Part shown: positions 35,187-47,179 of the stretch, piece after piece | Position numbering within the stretch: the stretch's first letter is position 1 | Layout: every line of letters starts with the position of its first letter | Made by a program: the position numbers and the translations under genes | Assembly: GCA_039621445.1 (NCBI GenBank) | Contig: CP154956.1 | Coordinates: forward strand, 24,788,743-24,852,742 | Length of the DNA stretch: 64,000 nucleotides | Source of the DNA: Euglena gracilis | Lineage: Eukaryota > Euglenida > Euglenophyceae > Euglenales | Reading direction: 5' to 3' | Notes under the pieces: generated by a model | What the model saw: the letters and a program-made list of their open reading frames with translations, nothing else | Told to the model about the DNA's origin: nothing | Databases searched by the model: none

Positions 35187-36552
35187 GGGTGACATAAAGA
35201 GGGGGGGGTCGCTGAGCTCTTATCCCTTTATGAGTAAGAGCGAAGCTTACCCCTGGGGGAAAACCCCTCCCCCCCTCCCCCCCCCTCGGGGCCACCTCGG
35301 GAACCGGCGGATTATCACCATGGTCCCGGCCCCATTCCCGAAAAAAAAAATTTTCAGTCGCGAGCGACTGGAGTCCTAGTTTCCGAATCACCCCCGGGTT
35401 TGACCCCCAACTCCCCGTGAGGCCCGAGTTATTCACGCGCGAAAGGGTCCAAACTGGGTAGGATTGGCCCGTCCCCCCTGGATAGCCCCCCCCCTTTGGA
35501 CTCTGCCATTTCGGCCAAAAAAATGTCAATTTTCAAAATATCTCCAAAATGAAGCAAAATCAAAGGAAATGTCCGGAGACCTAATTTGAAGCCCTTGGAA
35601 CGCCCCATCTACCAGTATTTTGATTTCCACGCAACTCCCCGCCCAGCCCGAGATACGGCCGTTTTCGGCCCAGATGGCCGTTTTGTGCACTTTTCCCACT
35701 GTCCGACCTAGCCGTTTTCAGCCAAAATTCGGCCAAAAATCAATAGTTTCAAAATTTTTCAAAAATGAAGCAAAATCAAAGGAAATGTCCGGAGACCTAA
35801 TTTGAAGCCCTTGGAACACTCCATCTACCGGTATTTTGATTTCCCCACAACTCCCCGCCCAGCCCGAGATACGGCCGTTTCCGGCCCAGATGGCCGTTTT
35901 TGTACACTTTTCCCACTGTCCGACCTAGCCGTTTTCGGGGGTGGGGTGGGGGGTCAAAAAATCGATGTTTTCAAAATTTCTTGAAAATGATGCAAAATCA
36001 AAGGAAATGTCCGGAGAACTAAATTGAAGCCCTTGGAACGCTCTATCTACTGGCATTTTGGTTTCCCCGCAGCTCACTGCCTAGCCCGAGATACGGCCGT
36101 TTTTCGGCCAATTTAGGCCATTTTGCACACTTTTCCCTCTGTTCGACTTAACCGTTTTCGGCCCAAAAAGTCGAAAAAAATCGACAATTTTATTTTGCCC
36201 AAAACGATGTTTTTTGGCCTCCCGGACCCGGAAAAACTGTTTTTGAGCCGAAAACGAGCGTTTTTCGACCCGCCAGCGCCCCGTTTCGGGCCGCCGACCC
36301 ATTGACTTCGGGCCAAACCCGGGTCAAAAAAGTCGAAAAAAATCGAAAAAATTTTTTTGCCCGAAACGATGTTTTTTGGCCTCCCGGACCCGGAAAACCC
36401 GTTTTGAGCCAAAAATGAGCAATTTTTGACCCCTTGGCCTCCCGTTTCAGGCACAAAACCCTTGCATTTCAGTCCAAAGAGCTCCACGGAGTGGCTGGTC
36501 AATAAAGGAGTGGGGGCACGCTCATTAAGAGCTCAGCACTATTCAAAACCTG
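35187..36552. repeat. Duplicated block, copy 1 (with 220-bp and 160-bp tandem units)
   Basis: The block starts GGGTCGCTGAGCTCTTATCCC, passes through CATGGTCCCGGCCCCATTCC, three roughly 220-bp units (each with AATGTCCGGAGACCTAAT), two roughly 160-bp units (AAACGAGCGTTTTTCGACCC) and ends CTCAGCACTATTCAAAACCTGG. The same order recurs at 37103-38352. A diverged head is found at 32735-32990. Confidence 0.8.
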
Positions 36553-36603
36553 GTCACGTTTTTGACCAGTGTTAACCAGGCGGCGACATCGCAGGTGTGC
36601 CAC

Positions 36604-36685
36604 CCCCGGCCTGCCGGAGCTGGTATCTCCGGCCCTCCAGTTCGGGCCGCACCGGCTGGAGGTGGGCGTGAAAACCATGCGAGGC
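36604..36685 (-). other. Possible coding exon upstream of the coiled-coil gene
   Basis: A G+C-rich, repeat-free patch flanked by an AG acceptor and a GTGGCAC donor. One frame reads HLQPVRPELEGRRYQLRQAG, charged like the coiled-coil exons downstream; another contains an ATG near the acceptor. Too short to assign. A second, weaker candidate is 38809-38769 (TAG acceptor, GTGGGT donor). Confidence 0.25.
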
Positions 36686-36780
36686 CTCCCCCCTCTGCGG
36701 CACCCCCCCACCTCCCTCCCCATCCCCTCCCATTCCCACTCCCACCCACACCCAGAATCACCCGTCCATACCAATCAAGA

Positions 36781-36813
<33 letters not shown>

Positions 36814-37102
36814 AATCGGTTTTTGGTTCCCCAAATTCACGACAGAGGGCAAGAGTCGACATTTACAACCCTCAAAGTCCCCCACCACGACCTTGAAATA
36901 GAGTGTCCAAATCTTGGACTTCTTGAAGATGTTTTGACCCTCTGAGGTGGTGATGGTGGCCAGTTTTTACCAAATTTATTAACAACATTTTATTTTTATT
37001 TTTGAGGAAAAAGATTGGCTCTCTGGCTCTATTGATGGGAACAAACATTTGGTTTGGAAAGACAGACGCATGCCCCATGTAAAACCCCCCTCGGGAGCCA
37101 AA

Positions 37103-38352
37103 ATCCCAAGGGTGGGGTCGCTGAGCTTTTATCCCTTTATGGGCTTACCCTTGGCGAAACCCCCCCTCGACCCCCCAGGTCGGGGCCACCTTGGGAACCG
37201 ACGGATTATCACCATGGTCCCGGCCCCATTCCCGAAAAAAAAAATTTTCAGTCGCGAGCGACTGGATTTCTAGTTTCCGAATCACCCCCGGGTTTGACCC
37301 CCAACTCCCCGTGAGGCCCGAGTTATTCACGCGCGAAAGGGTCTAAACTGGGTAGGATCGGCCCGCCCCCCCTGGATAAGCCCCCGCCCCTTTGGACTCT
37401 GCCATTTCGGCCAAAAAAATGTCAATTTTCAAAATATCTCCAAAAATGAAGCAAAATCAAAGGAAATGTCCGGAGACCTAATTTTGAAGCCCTTGGAACG
37501 CCCCATCGATCGGCATTTTGATTTCCCCGCAACTCCCCGCCTAGCCCGAGATACGGCCGTTTGTCGGCCCATTCGGGACATTTTGTACACTCTTTCCACT
37601 GTCCGACTTAGCCGCTTTGGGCCAAAAAAGTCGAAAAAATCGAAAAATTGGAAAAAAATTGCCCAAAACAATGTTTTTTGGCTTCCCAGACCCGAAAAAA
37701 CTGTTTTTGAGTCGAAAACGAGTGTTTTTCGACTCGCCGGCGCCCCGTTTTGTGCCGCCAACCCATTGACTCAAAACAGGGTCAAAAAAAAGTCGAAAAA
37801 ATCGAAAAAAAATTGGCCAAAACGATGTTATTTGCCCTCCCGGACCAGAAAAACTGTTTTTGAGTCGAAAATGAGCGTTTTTCGACCCGCCGGCGCCCCC
37901 GGTTTGGGCCGCCAACCCATTGACTTTGGGTCAAATCCGGGTCAAAAAGTCGAAAAAATCGGAAAATTTTTTTGCCCGAAACGATGTTTTTTGGCCTCCC
38001 ATACACCAAAACAGTGTTTTCGAGCCCAAAACGAGCGTTTTTCGACCCCCCCCCCAGCCCGTTTTGGGCCCAAAACTAATGGACTTAGGGTCATTTTCGG
38101 GTCAAAAAAAAAGTCGAAAAAAATCGGGAAAAAAATTGCCCAAACCCATGTTTTTTGGCCTCCCGGACCTGGAAAAGGTGTTTTTTGAGCCCAAAACGAG
38201 CGTTTTTTTTTTGACCCCCTGGCCTCCCGTTTCGGCCACAAATCCCTTGCATTTCAGTCAAAAGAGCTCCATGGAGTGGGCCGGTTTATGTGGGGGGTCA
38301 ATGAAGGGGTGGGTGCGCGCTCATTAAGAGCTCAGCACTATTCAAAACCTGG
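37103..38352. repeat. Duplicated block, copy 2
   Basis: Same start and end words as the block at 35187, but with one 220-bp unit and about four 160-bp units instead of three and two. The difference suggests independent expansion and contraction of the tandem parts after duplication. Confidence 0.8.
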
Positions 38353-39617
38353 TGTTTTATGGGGGGCCTTCGGCCGGCCAGGGGGGGGGGTTCTATATGG
38401 GGGGGGTCTTATATGAGGGGGGCATGGTAATTATCACCAGGAATTAACCAAATGACCCCAAAATCCATAATGGCCAGTAACGGGTCCCAAAAGCCCCCCA
38501 AAAAATGCTCAAAATGGTTGAAAAAATGCCTGAAATGGCGGGAAATCGGCCAAAAATTTCCCACCCCAGCTGAGGAGAATATTTTGAAACTGACAAAATC
38601 TTTTTTAAAAAAATCCAAAGTCCACAGCCAGCATCATCTTCACCATTCTCCAAAGACAACGCTTGCATCGACAGGTTGAGACTAGGCACAGGCCGAGGTA
38701 AAGGTTCAAACGTTGGAAGGTGGGCCCTCTCTCATTGATTGAACGAGAGAAAAACACAGAGCACCCACCGGCTGATCAATTGTCAGGAACACATCAGATA
38801 ATGTGGGTTCTACTCCAGCTTTACATCGGCTTTTCATTGGTGAAAAAAGAACCTGAGAAATTGGCATGATGTCATAAAATGGACCCCCTGCAATGCCCCA
38901 CAGCCCCCCCAAAGCAACCTACACCCCCACCCCCCCCACCAAAGCTGGCAATTTTTTTGATTTTTTTGCTGGCAATAAAAAAAAGTTGACCGAAAAATGG
39001 CCATACCTCGGCGAGTTTTTGGCCAACGGAAAGGGATTTTGTTGTTTGATGGGGGGGGTACCCTTGCCCATGTAAAATTGCCCCACAAAAACGATTCCCC
39101 CGAGTTTTTGGCCAACGTAAAGTTGGAGGGGGCGGCGGGAAAATCCGTCTTTGTGGGGCATTTTGACGCGGGGGGTACACCCCCATGGGCGGGGGGGGGG
39201 GGGCGGGGCTGAATTAAACCCTCCCCCAAATAATACCCCAAATAATACCCCCCTCTGAGTTGCACTAAGGCTTCTTGTCTGTTTATGGCCGGCGCGAACT
39301 TCGCTTCTGGCCCAGTTTGCTGTGTGGTGAGTGGCCAGGTACCCCTTACACCAGTGCTCTTTTGTTGCTCCGCCTGGAAGGGTGAGCAACTCTGGTAGTA
39401 ATACCCCCCCTCGGGTTCCGACTTTGGGGACCGAGACTCCCCACCATGGGCCCGCAGGGGAGGCGGGCCAGGTACATTTCTGCCCCCATTTTTTTTTTGC
39501 ATATTAACCCCCGATTGGGGGGTTCTGGAGCCATTTGGGTGAGTTTTGACTGGTGTTGAGGTGATTTGGACAAAAAATTTTTCCCAGGGGGGCCTTAAAA
39601 GTCGGTGGTTTTGACCC

Positions 39618-41010
39618 GTTAGTACATTAGAGTGGGTAGTCGGCCGACTTGTCGGCCAACTACCCACTACCCCCCTACCGACTAGCTACCGACCAATTGG
39701 GTAGTCGGCCGACTAGTCGGCCGACTACCATGCCCCCCCCCATATTGTACCCCCCCCCCTGGGAGCCATTTTCTGGGGGGGAGGTACATTATGGGGGGGG
39801 TACAATATGGGGGGCGGCCAAGGTCATGGTCCATGGTGGGGGGTACCCCGTGGGGGGGTACATTATGGGGGGGGTACAATATGGGGGGGGGGCATGGTAC
39901 CCACTACCCCCCCCAGTCTACCGTTTGGCACTCATTAAGGTAGAGGTTTTCAACCTCCACCTCTACCTCTACAACGGAAAGGGATTTTGGAGCCCCCCCC
40001 ACGGGTTATTATTTTTTCGCCTCAAGTCCCGGCCCTAGGGGGGGGGGGATTGTAACCGTGAATAGAGGCCCGGCGCCTGCCCTGTTTTTCGTGGGTGTGA
40101 ACACGGAAAACAGGGCATATTTTCAATTCACGAAAATATGTCCTGTTTTTTGTGAATAGGTATTCACGAAAAACAGGGCATATTTTCGTGAATACGAATT
40201 TTACTGAAATGAACCCCAAAAACCTGTCAATCCCATCAATTGAAAGCTCTTCTCAAGGGCTTTTGACAGATGGCCAAAGGATTCAGCAATAATGCACACG
40301 GCACTTATTTTCAGTGATCGTGTATTCCAAAATTCGACATCCTAATTTCTGAAATCCCACACCTCAGGTGCCATACGGCATATCAATTGTAAGCTCTCCC
40401 CATGAGCTTTCATTTGGTACCCTCAGAACTCAGCCACACTGCACAGCGCCCTAAAAATTGCCGATCGCAATGTTCCGGCCCTTTTCGCAAATCCCAAAAC
40501 CCACTGTTCACCTGCCATGTTTCCCCTTGATTGATGGCCCTTCTCAAGGGCTTTCAGCAGATGGCCTTAGATTCCAGCCGTGCTGCATGGTACTCTATTT
40601 CAGAAATTCCCCAAATTTGACCAAATGGAAAGTGTTGCACAAAATACCCCAATTTCTGGCCAAATACCCCCCAAAAAACTGCTCAGATATGATTGCCACA
40701 TGTCTAAAAACCATTTTGGACACTTTTTGGCACTTTTCAGCATTGTGGGGGCCTTTGGGGGGGACCGGGCGCCTTCGGCGCCCGGTCCCCCCCCCCCCAA
40801 AGTGCCCCCCAATTACTTGGCCCAACGCCCATTTCTCGTTCTCCAGGACCAACGGGGCTCCCCGACTCAGAGTGGGGGGGGGGTTCTGGGTAGTCGACCG
40901 ACTAGTCGGTCGACTAGTTCACCGACTACTAGTCGACCGACTAGTCGGTGGGGGGAAGTGGGTAGTTGGTCGACTAGTCGACTGACTACCCACTCTAATG
41001 TACTAAAAGG
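39618..41010. repeat. Inverted TACATTAGAGTGGGTAGTCG ends around nested foldbacks
   Basis: The left word TAGTACATTAGAGTGGGTAG (39620) and its complement CTACCCACTCTAATGTACTA (40988-41008) delimit about 1.4 kb. Inside are TAGTCGGCCGACTA-type palindromes, CATATTGTACCCCC / GGGGTACATTATGGGG foldbacks and AACAGGGCATATTTTC hairpins. Similar clusters occur at 43805-44000, 49215-49365 and 51105-51590. Confidence 0.5.
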
Positions 41011-41045
41011 GGGGGGGTCACCGACTTTTTAAGCCCCCCCCCCCG

Positions 41046-42287
41046 CAAAAATTGTGCTGCCGAACCGTTTTGGAAGCGAATCCCTTTTGCTGCCCAATTG
41101 TCCCAGGGCCCCAAAATAACAAAATCCCTTGTGCTGCCAAACCGGTTTGGAAGCGAATCCCTTTTGCTGCTTGACTGTCCCAGGGCCCCAAAATAACAAA
41201 ATCCCTTGTGTTGCCGAGCCGTTTTGGAAGCGAATCCCTTTTGCTGCTCAACTGTCCCAGGGCCCCAAAATAACAAAATCCCTTGTGCTGCCGAACCGTT
41301 TTGGAAGCGAATCCCTTTTGCTGCTCAACTGTCCCAGGGCCCCAAAATAACAAAATCCCCTGTGTTGCCGAACCGTTTTGGAAGCGAATCCCTTTTGCTG
41401 CTCAACCGTCCCAGGGCCCCAAAATAACAAAATCCCTTGTGCTGCCAAACCGTTTTGGAAGCGAATCCCTTTTGCTGCTCAACCGTCTCAGGGCCCCAAA
41501 ATAACAAAATCACTTGTGTTGCCGAGCCGTTTTGGAAGCGAATCCCTTTTGCTGCTCAACTGTCCCAGGGCCCCAAAATAACAAAATCCCTTGTGTTGCC
41601 AAACCATTTTGGAAGCGAATCCCTTTTGCTGCTCAACTGTCCCAGGGCCCCAAAATAACAAAATCCCTTGTGTTGCCGAACCGTTTTGGAAGCGAATCCC
41701 TTCTGCTGCTCAACTGTCCCAGGGCCCCAAAATACCAAAATCCCTTGTGCTGCCGAACCGTTTTGGAAGCGAATCCCTTTTGCTGCTTAGCTGTCCCAGG
41801 GCCCCAAAATAACAAAATCCCTTGTGTTGCCGAGCCGTTTTGGAAGCGAATCCCTTTTGCTGCTCAGCTGTCCCAGGTCCCCAAAATAGCAAAATCCCTT
41901 GTGTTGCCGAACCGTCTTGGAAGCGAATCCCTTTTGCTGCTCAGCTGTCCCAGGGCCCCAAAATAACAAAATCCCTTGTGTTGCCGAGCCGTTTTGGAAG
42001 CGAATCCCTTTTGCTGCTCAGCTGTCCCAGGGCCCCAAAATAACAAAATCCCTTGTGTTTCCGAACCGTTTTGGAAGCGAATCCCTTTTGCTGGTCAGCT
42101 GTCCCAGGGCCCCAAAATAACAAAATCCCTTGTGCTGCCGAAGCGTTTTGGAAGCGAATCCCTTCTGCTGCTCAACTGTCCCAGGGCCCCAAAATAACAA
42201 AATCCCTTGTGTTGCCGAACCGTTTTGGAAGCGAATCCCTTTTGCTGCTCAACTGTCCCAGGGCCCCAAAATAACAAAATCCCTTAA
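41046..42287. repeat. 77-bp satellite, array 1 (about 16 units)
   Basis: Units contain GAACCGTTTTGGAAGCGAAT, TTTTGCTGCTCAACTGTCCC and GGGCCCCAAAATAACAAAAT. Units are about 95% alike. The period is not a multiple of three and the unit has open frames on both strands, which explains the many overlapping spurious frames. Confidence 0.96.
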
Positions 42288-43110
42288 GCCGGCGTTTGAG
42301 ACGCCGGGCTCAGGACAGAACCGGCGTCCCCCCCCACGGGCTTCCGGACGCCGGTTCTGTCCTAAAGCCCGGCGTTAGGAACGCCGGCTTTGTCCAAAGC
42401 CCGGCGTCCGATTTTCATTCCTAAAAATGTCACCAAAAGTGCCCAAAAGTGGCCCTAAGGTGCTGGTATGAGTGTTTCAACCATCAAGGACAATGAATTT
42501 TGCCATCTGGGGACCACTAGGGTGGATATCCAAATTTGGTGAAAATTGGCCCAGATTTGGAAATAGAGTACCGTGCAGCGTGGAAAGATCTGATGAGCAC
42601 CGCTGGTCGTCTGTTGAAAAGAGCTTTCGATCGAGGGGTAACTTGGTACCCTAACGTTGCATGCAGCCCGAGATACGCTCGCGATCGTCGGATCGGCCAG
42701 AATCCGAGTCGAAATTTGTCGCAATTTTCGGTGATTTTTGGTTTAAGATGCTTAATAAACCTTACAGAAACGTTTTTCCTCTTCGAATCAACGACCTGAG
42801 GGCCTTGGGGGGGCACCAGAGTTGTGAAATTAGGATTCCCCGCTGACAGAAAATAAGAGCTCCAGGCGACGTGGCTGAATTTGGTGGTGATCGCCAGTCG
42901 TCTGATGAAAAGAGCTTTCGATCGAGGGGTGATTTTATACCTGGACGATTGACACAGCCAGAAATACCCTCGCGATCGCCGGAATTTGGTGAAGTGCAAA
43001 GTGGTGTGACATTGCAGATCAGTGGTCGGAGATTGGTCCTGGGAGTGTCCTTTGGCCGAAGGTTGGGGACGCCGGTTCTGTCCTGAGCCCGGCGTCTCTA
43101 AAACACCGGC
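42288..43110. mobile_element. TTAA-flanked element with long inverted ends inside the 77-bp satellite
   Basis: TTAA flanks both ends (42284-42287 and 43111-43114). The ends GCCGGCGTTTGAGACGCCGG... and its complement share about 45 bp including CAGGACAGAACCGGCGTCC. A TTAA duplication is the mark of piggyBac-type insertion. The interior has no transposase, only two diverged copies of an AAAAGAGCTTTCGATCGAGG block about 290 bp apart. Confidence 0.55.
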
Positions 43111-43116
43111 TTAAAC

Positions 43117-43237
43117 AAGAGGTGTCGGACGCCGGTTCTGTCCAAAGCCCGGCGTTCCAAACGCCGGTTCCGTCCGAAGGACGGAACCGGCGTTTGGAAC
43201 GCCGGGCTTTGGACAGAACCGGCGTCCGACACCTCTT
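43117..43237. repeat. Perfect 121-bp palindrome, GAA loop
   Basis: Two exactly complementary 59-nt arms around GAA (43176-43178), starting AAGAGGTGTCGG and ending CCGACACCTCTT. The arms reuse the CCGGTTCTGTCC / GGACAGAACCGG word of the neighbouring element. It sits at the boundary between that element and the second 77-bp array. Confidence 0.9.
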
Positions 43238-43245
43238 TTTTGTAG

Positions 43246-43697
43246 TAGTGTTGCCGGGCCGTTTTGGAATTTGCTGCTCAACTGTCCCAGGGCCCCAAAA
43301 TAACAAAATCCCCTGTGTTGCCGAACCGTTTTGGAAGCGAATCCCTTTTGCTGCTCAACTGTCCCAGGGCCCCAAAATAACAAAATCCCTTGTGTTGCCG
43401 AGCCGTTTTGGAAGCGAATCCCTTTTGCTGCTCAACTGTCCCAGGGCGTGTGTTGCCAAACCATTTTGGAAGCGAATCCCTTTTGCTGCTCAACTGTCCC
43501 AGGGCCCCAAAATAACAAAATCCCTTGTGCTGCCAAACCGTTTTGGAAGCGAATCCCTTTTGCTGCTCAACTGTCCCAGGGCCCCAAAATAACAAAATAC
43601 CTTGTGCTGCCGAGCCGTTTTGGAAGCGAATCCCTTTTGCTGCTCAACTGTCCCAGGGCCCCAAAATAACAAAATCTCTTGTGTTGCCGAACCGTCT
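43246..43697. repeat. 77-bp satellite, array 2
   Basis: About six units of the 77-bp repeat, one with an internal deletion near 43448. It continues the array at 41046 in the same orientation, so the 42288-43237 segment interrupts a single former array. Confidence 0.94.
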
Positions 43698-44575
43698 ATG
43701 AAACAAAAGGGATGTTTTGACAACTTTTCTTTCAAATTCTAGTCCAAAACAAGTCAAATCAATGTTGGGGGGGGGCTTAAAAGGTCGGTGACCCCCCCCT
43801 TTTGGTACATTAGAGTGGGTGGTCGGTCGACTAGTCGACCGACTAGTCGACCGACTACCCAGTTGCTCCCATACCCAGTACCCCCCCCCCTTGTGCCGAC
43901 TAGTCGACCGACTAGTCGGTCGACTAGTCGGTAGGGCAACTGGGTAGTCGACCGACTAGTCGGTCGACTACCCAGAACCCCCCCCCAGTCTAATGTTTGG
44001 GGCCCAACGCCCATTTCTCGTTTTTCAGGACCAACGGTGCTCATTTGGACACCATTTCTACAGACCTGTTTCTATTAAAAAAAAAAAAAACAGGGCATAT
44101 TTTCAATTCACGAAAATATGCCCTGTTTTCCGTGAATAGGTATTCACGAAAAACAGGGCATATTTTCGTGAATACCATGCCCCCCCCCCATATTGTACCC
44201 CCCCCTGGGAGCCATTTTCGAGGGGAGGGGTACATTATGGGGGGGTACATTATGGGGGGGGGGTCCCTCAGAGGGGGGGTACAGGCATTTTTTTGCCCAT
44301 TTTTTTTGCGTCCGCCGATGGCGGCCAGAAAACTAAGATCCACCGAATTTTCACCGACTCGAAAAATCTTCCGGCCGCCTTCGGCGGCCGGTTTTTGGTC
44401 AAAAAATTTTCGGGGGGGGTCGGGGGGGGTACATTATGGGGGGGGGTAGAATAGGGGGGGGGGGCATGGTAGGATTTTTGGGGGGGGAAATGGCAAAAAA
44501 TGCTCGAAAACCTGGCGTGAAGCACACCAACGAAAAACAGGGCAGGCGCCGGGCCTTTCTATTCACGGTTACAGA

Positions 44576-44682
44576 AAAATCGTGGGCTATAACCCGTATT
44601 CAGGGCGTATAACGGGTCAAGGGCGCCTACGGCGCCCTTGACCCGTTATACGGCCTGAATACGGGTTATAGCCCACGATTTT
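44576..44682. repeat. 107-bp palindrome, TAC loop
   Basis: Arms of 52 nt starting AAAAATCGTGGGCTATAACC with one mismatch around GGCGCC-TAC-GGCGCC. It directly follows an inverted copy (44522-44575) of the GGGCAGGCGCCGGGCCT word found in complement at 40055-40100. Confidence 0.85.
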
Positions 44683-45109
44683 TATATAATTTGGGGGGGT
44701 AATAGCTCCCCAAAATTTTCGATATTTTTTTAAGTCCTGTAGGACCCAGAATTCCCTTTGGATTTGGGCCACTTTTGGCAAAAGAACACCTCTCCCCATT
44801 GTGTTCCCACCCGTATTTGTTTCATTTCGGCTTTTCGGCTTTTTTGCCATTTTTCTCACATTTGGCTGGCAAAACGGCTTTTTCGCCGGTTTTTTGCCGT
44901 CGGCGAAACGGCTTTTTTGCCGTTTTGCCAACGCCGAAACGAATTTTTTGCCATTTTGTCGACAGCGAAAGCTTTTTTGCCGTTTTGCCGAAAAGCCGTT
45001 TTGAAACAAATTGGCTTCTGATGGGTGGGAACATGGATTTTCAATATAAGTCAAAATTTGCACAAAAAAGAGTTATCCCTCCAAGTATATTGCCAACATT
45101 ATATCAGGA

Positions 45110-45230
45110 AAGACCCCCCCTCCCCCGACTTTGTCCTGAGTCGGAGGGGGGACCCCCCGACTTTGTCCGAAGGACAAAGTCGGGGGGTCCCCCCTCCGAC
45201 TCAGGACAAAGTCGGGGGAGGGGGGGTCTT
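45110..45230. repeat. Perfect 121-bp palindrome, GAA loop
   Basis: Two exactly complementary 59-nt arms around GAA (45169-45171), starting AAGACCCCCCCTCCCCC and ending with its complement. Length, loop and the central GTCC-GAA-GGAC match the palindrome at 43117, but the arms are unrelated. The CCGACTCAGGACAAAGTCGG word recurs just outside at 45258. Confidence 0.9.
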
Positions 45231-45382
45231 GCTATAAGTCGGTGTGTACCAACCCCCCTCCGACTCAGGACAAAGTCGGTGTACGCCTAATGAGGAAAAA
45301 TGTCACAATTACGTTTTCAATCAATACATTTGCCTTTTTAAAACTCAATGTTGCCCTCGCCAATTTTTAAAAAAATTGCGAA

Positions 45383-46199
45383 ATGCGAGGCTATGTCACC
45401 ACGGATTTGGATGACTATATGGTGGCATTTGCAAAGTGGGTGCTTTCAGTGCACGCTTTGTATGACACAGAAGCTGAAAAGATTGCCACTAAGGCGCAAA
45501 GGCAGCTTTTGTGTCAACAGGCTGGGGTGCCCATGTATGAATAGGCTCCGCAAACGTTGACAACGTATGTCAACGCATTGGCTGTGCTGCACAAACAAAC
45601 AAAACCATTGCATTCCATCGTCCCAAAGGCCAAAAGCCAGTTCCCAAATTTTGTCCGATTTGTGAACGTGGCAGCATCACGGCTGAAAAAGATGAAGGCA
45701 CGAGAGCCGGAGGTGCGTGCGATGGACGATGAGGGCATGCTAAAGTTGCACGCACAGACCAAATGGGGTTCCTGGTACGAGACACAACGATACCTCCTGG
45801 TGCTGTCGTACAACTTGGGGCAAAGGGCAGAGTCCATGGAACAGCTTCGCATCGGCAATTTTCATCCGAACGTTACTGACGAGGGCCACAAAATTATGAA
45901 AGTGAAGTTTGGCAAAATGAAAAATTTGCAAGGCAGTTCGTCCAAGGATGCCCATGAGCAGATTGAATTCCCACAAAAGCATTCCCGCACGAGAATGGAA
46001 AAATATGCCCCATTGTTGCTTACCACCGCCAAGTATCCTTTGTTGGGACGGACGATCGCAACGGAGCACTTTTTCTTGGCGGCGGTAACGCACCTGCTGC
46101 CCGCGATAGCCTGAAACTGACAGACCTCAAACCAGCAACAATGTCCACCTTCAAAGGAGCCATAGCTTGGGCACACATGGGGTTCTGGGGCGGCCGGTG
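45383..46199 (+). pseudogene. Tyrosine-recombinase-like pseudogene
   Basis: One frame runs from an ATG at 45383 to a TGA at 46112-46114, broken only by an in-frame TAG at 45542-45544. About residue 130-150 it reads RYLLVLSYNLGQRAESMEQLRIGNF, cut here into LLVLSYNLGQRAES and MEQLRIGNF, which resembles box I of tyrosine recombinases with the first catalytic Arg (GxRxxE/S...L). A helical N-terminal core-binding-like region precedes it. After 46100 a one-base shift leads into DSLKLTDLKPATMSTFKGAI. The second Arg-His-Arg and the Tyr nucleophile were not located. A Crypton- or DIRS-like origin is possible but unproven. The stop and shift suggest a dead copy. Confidence 0.45.
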
Positions 46200-46889
46200 A
46201 CGTTCCGCAACTGTGCGCGGCGCCTTGTGTTCACCCGCTTGGTGCAATGGGGGCGCACAACGCTGCCCGTGTTGTTGGCGTCGTGCCACGGCGTTTTTTC
46301 TCCTGGAAACATTCAGTGGCATCGTGGATGCCTTGACCAGGTTTTTGCGGTAGCTGCTCCCTCTTCCCTCCTGGGGACGCGGGGGGGGGATGCGGGGGGG
46401 GACGCGGGGGGGCACCACCATTCTGGGTACTATGGCCAGAGCTGGCGTTTTTTTTTGGGAAAAGTTTTCCGTTTTTTCAAAAAAAGCAACAAAAACATTT
46501 TTTTGAAAAAAATGGCAAAAAAAAAACGGTTTTTTCAAAAAATGAAGTTTTACAAGGCATTACCTTGTTCTGCCCAACGCACATTCACACCCCCCAAAAA
46601 ATGGCCAAGGGGGTGGTTCGGGTCACGGGGGGTCACGGGGGGTCACGGGGGGGTCATGGGGGGGGGTGATGGGGGGAACACCCCTCAAGAACATTGTCCC
46701 CTAAAAAGTCGATAAGAATATCCTAGCAATTTCCCTTTCAAAAAAAATATATTCAAGCACTGGTGTTGTTTTTTGGTCAGACGGCGGGAGTAAGAGAGCT
46801 GATGGAACTGGGTTGTTGGGTGGAGAAAATCCAAAGCAATGCTGTTTTTGTTTGGGATACACCATGGGCTCCTGGTTCTGGCCTGGGGG

Positions 46890-47168
46890 GGGGGGTAGTG
46901 GGGGTCGACCATGGTCGGCCCACGGTCGCTCTCGGTCGCTCTCGGTCGGGGGGGGGGGAGGTAGTGGGGGGGGGGCGACCAAGGCGACCATGGGGGTCGA
47001 CCGAGGGCGACCATGGTCGACCCCCACCCCATACCCGCGACCCCCCCCTCCAAGGGGCGACCATGGTCGACCCCCCCACTCCATAACCGCGACCCCCACT
47101 TCCGAGGGGGCGACCGTGGTCGACCCCCCCACCCCATAACCGCAAGCACCCCTTCCGAGGGGGCGACC
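46890..47168. repeat. GGTCGACC minisatellite, block 1
   Basis: About 60-bp units with CGACCATGGTCGACCCCC, CACCCCATAACCGCGACCCC and TTCCGAGGGGGCGACC words. Preceded by a GTCGCTCTCGGTCGGGGGGG segment also present at 52510-52540. Confidence 0.85.
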
Positions 47169-47179
47169 ATAGTTGAATC

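Noticed and set aside
42455-43086. Open frames inside the TTAA-flanked element as a transposase
   Set aside because: They are short, lie on both strands and overlap an internal duplicated block; no catalytic Asp pattern is visible.
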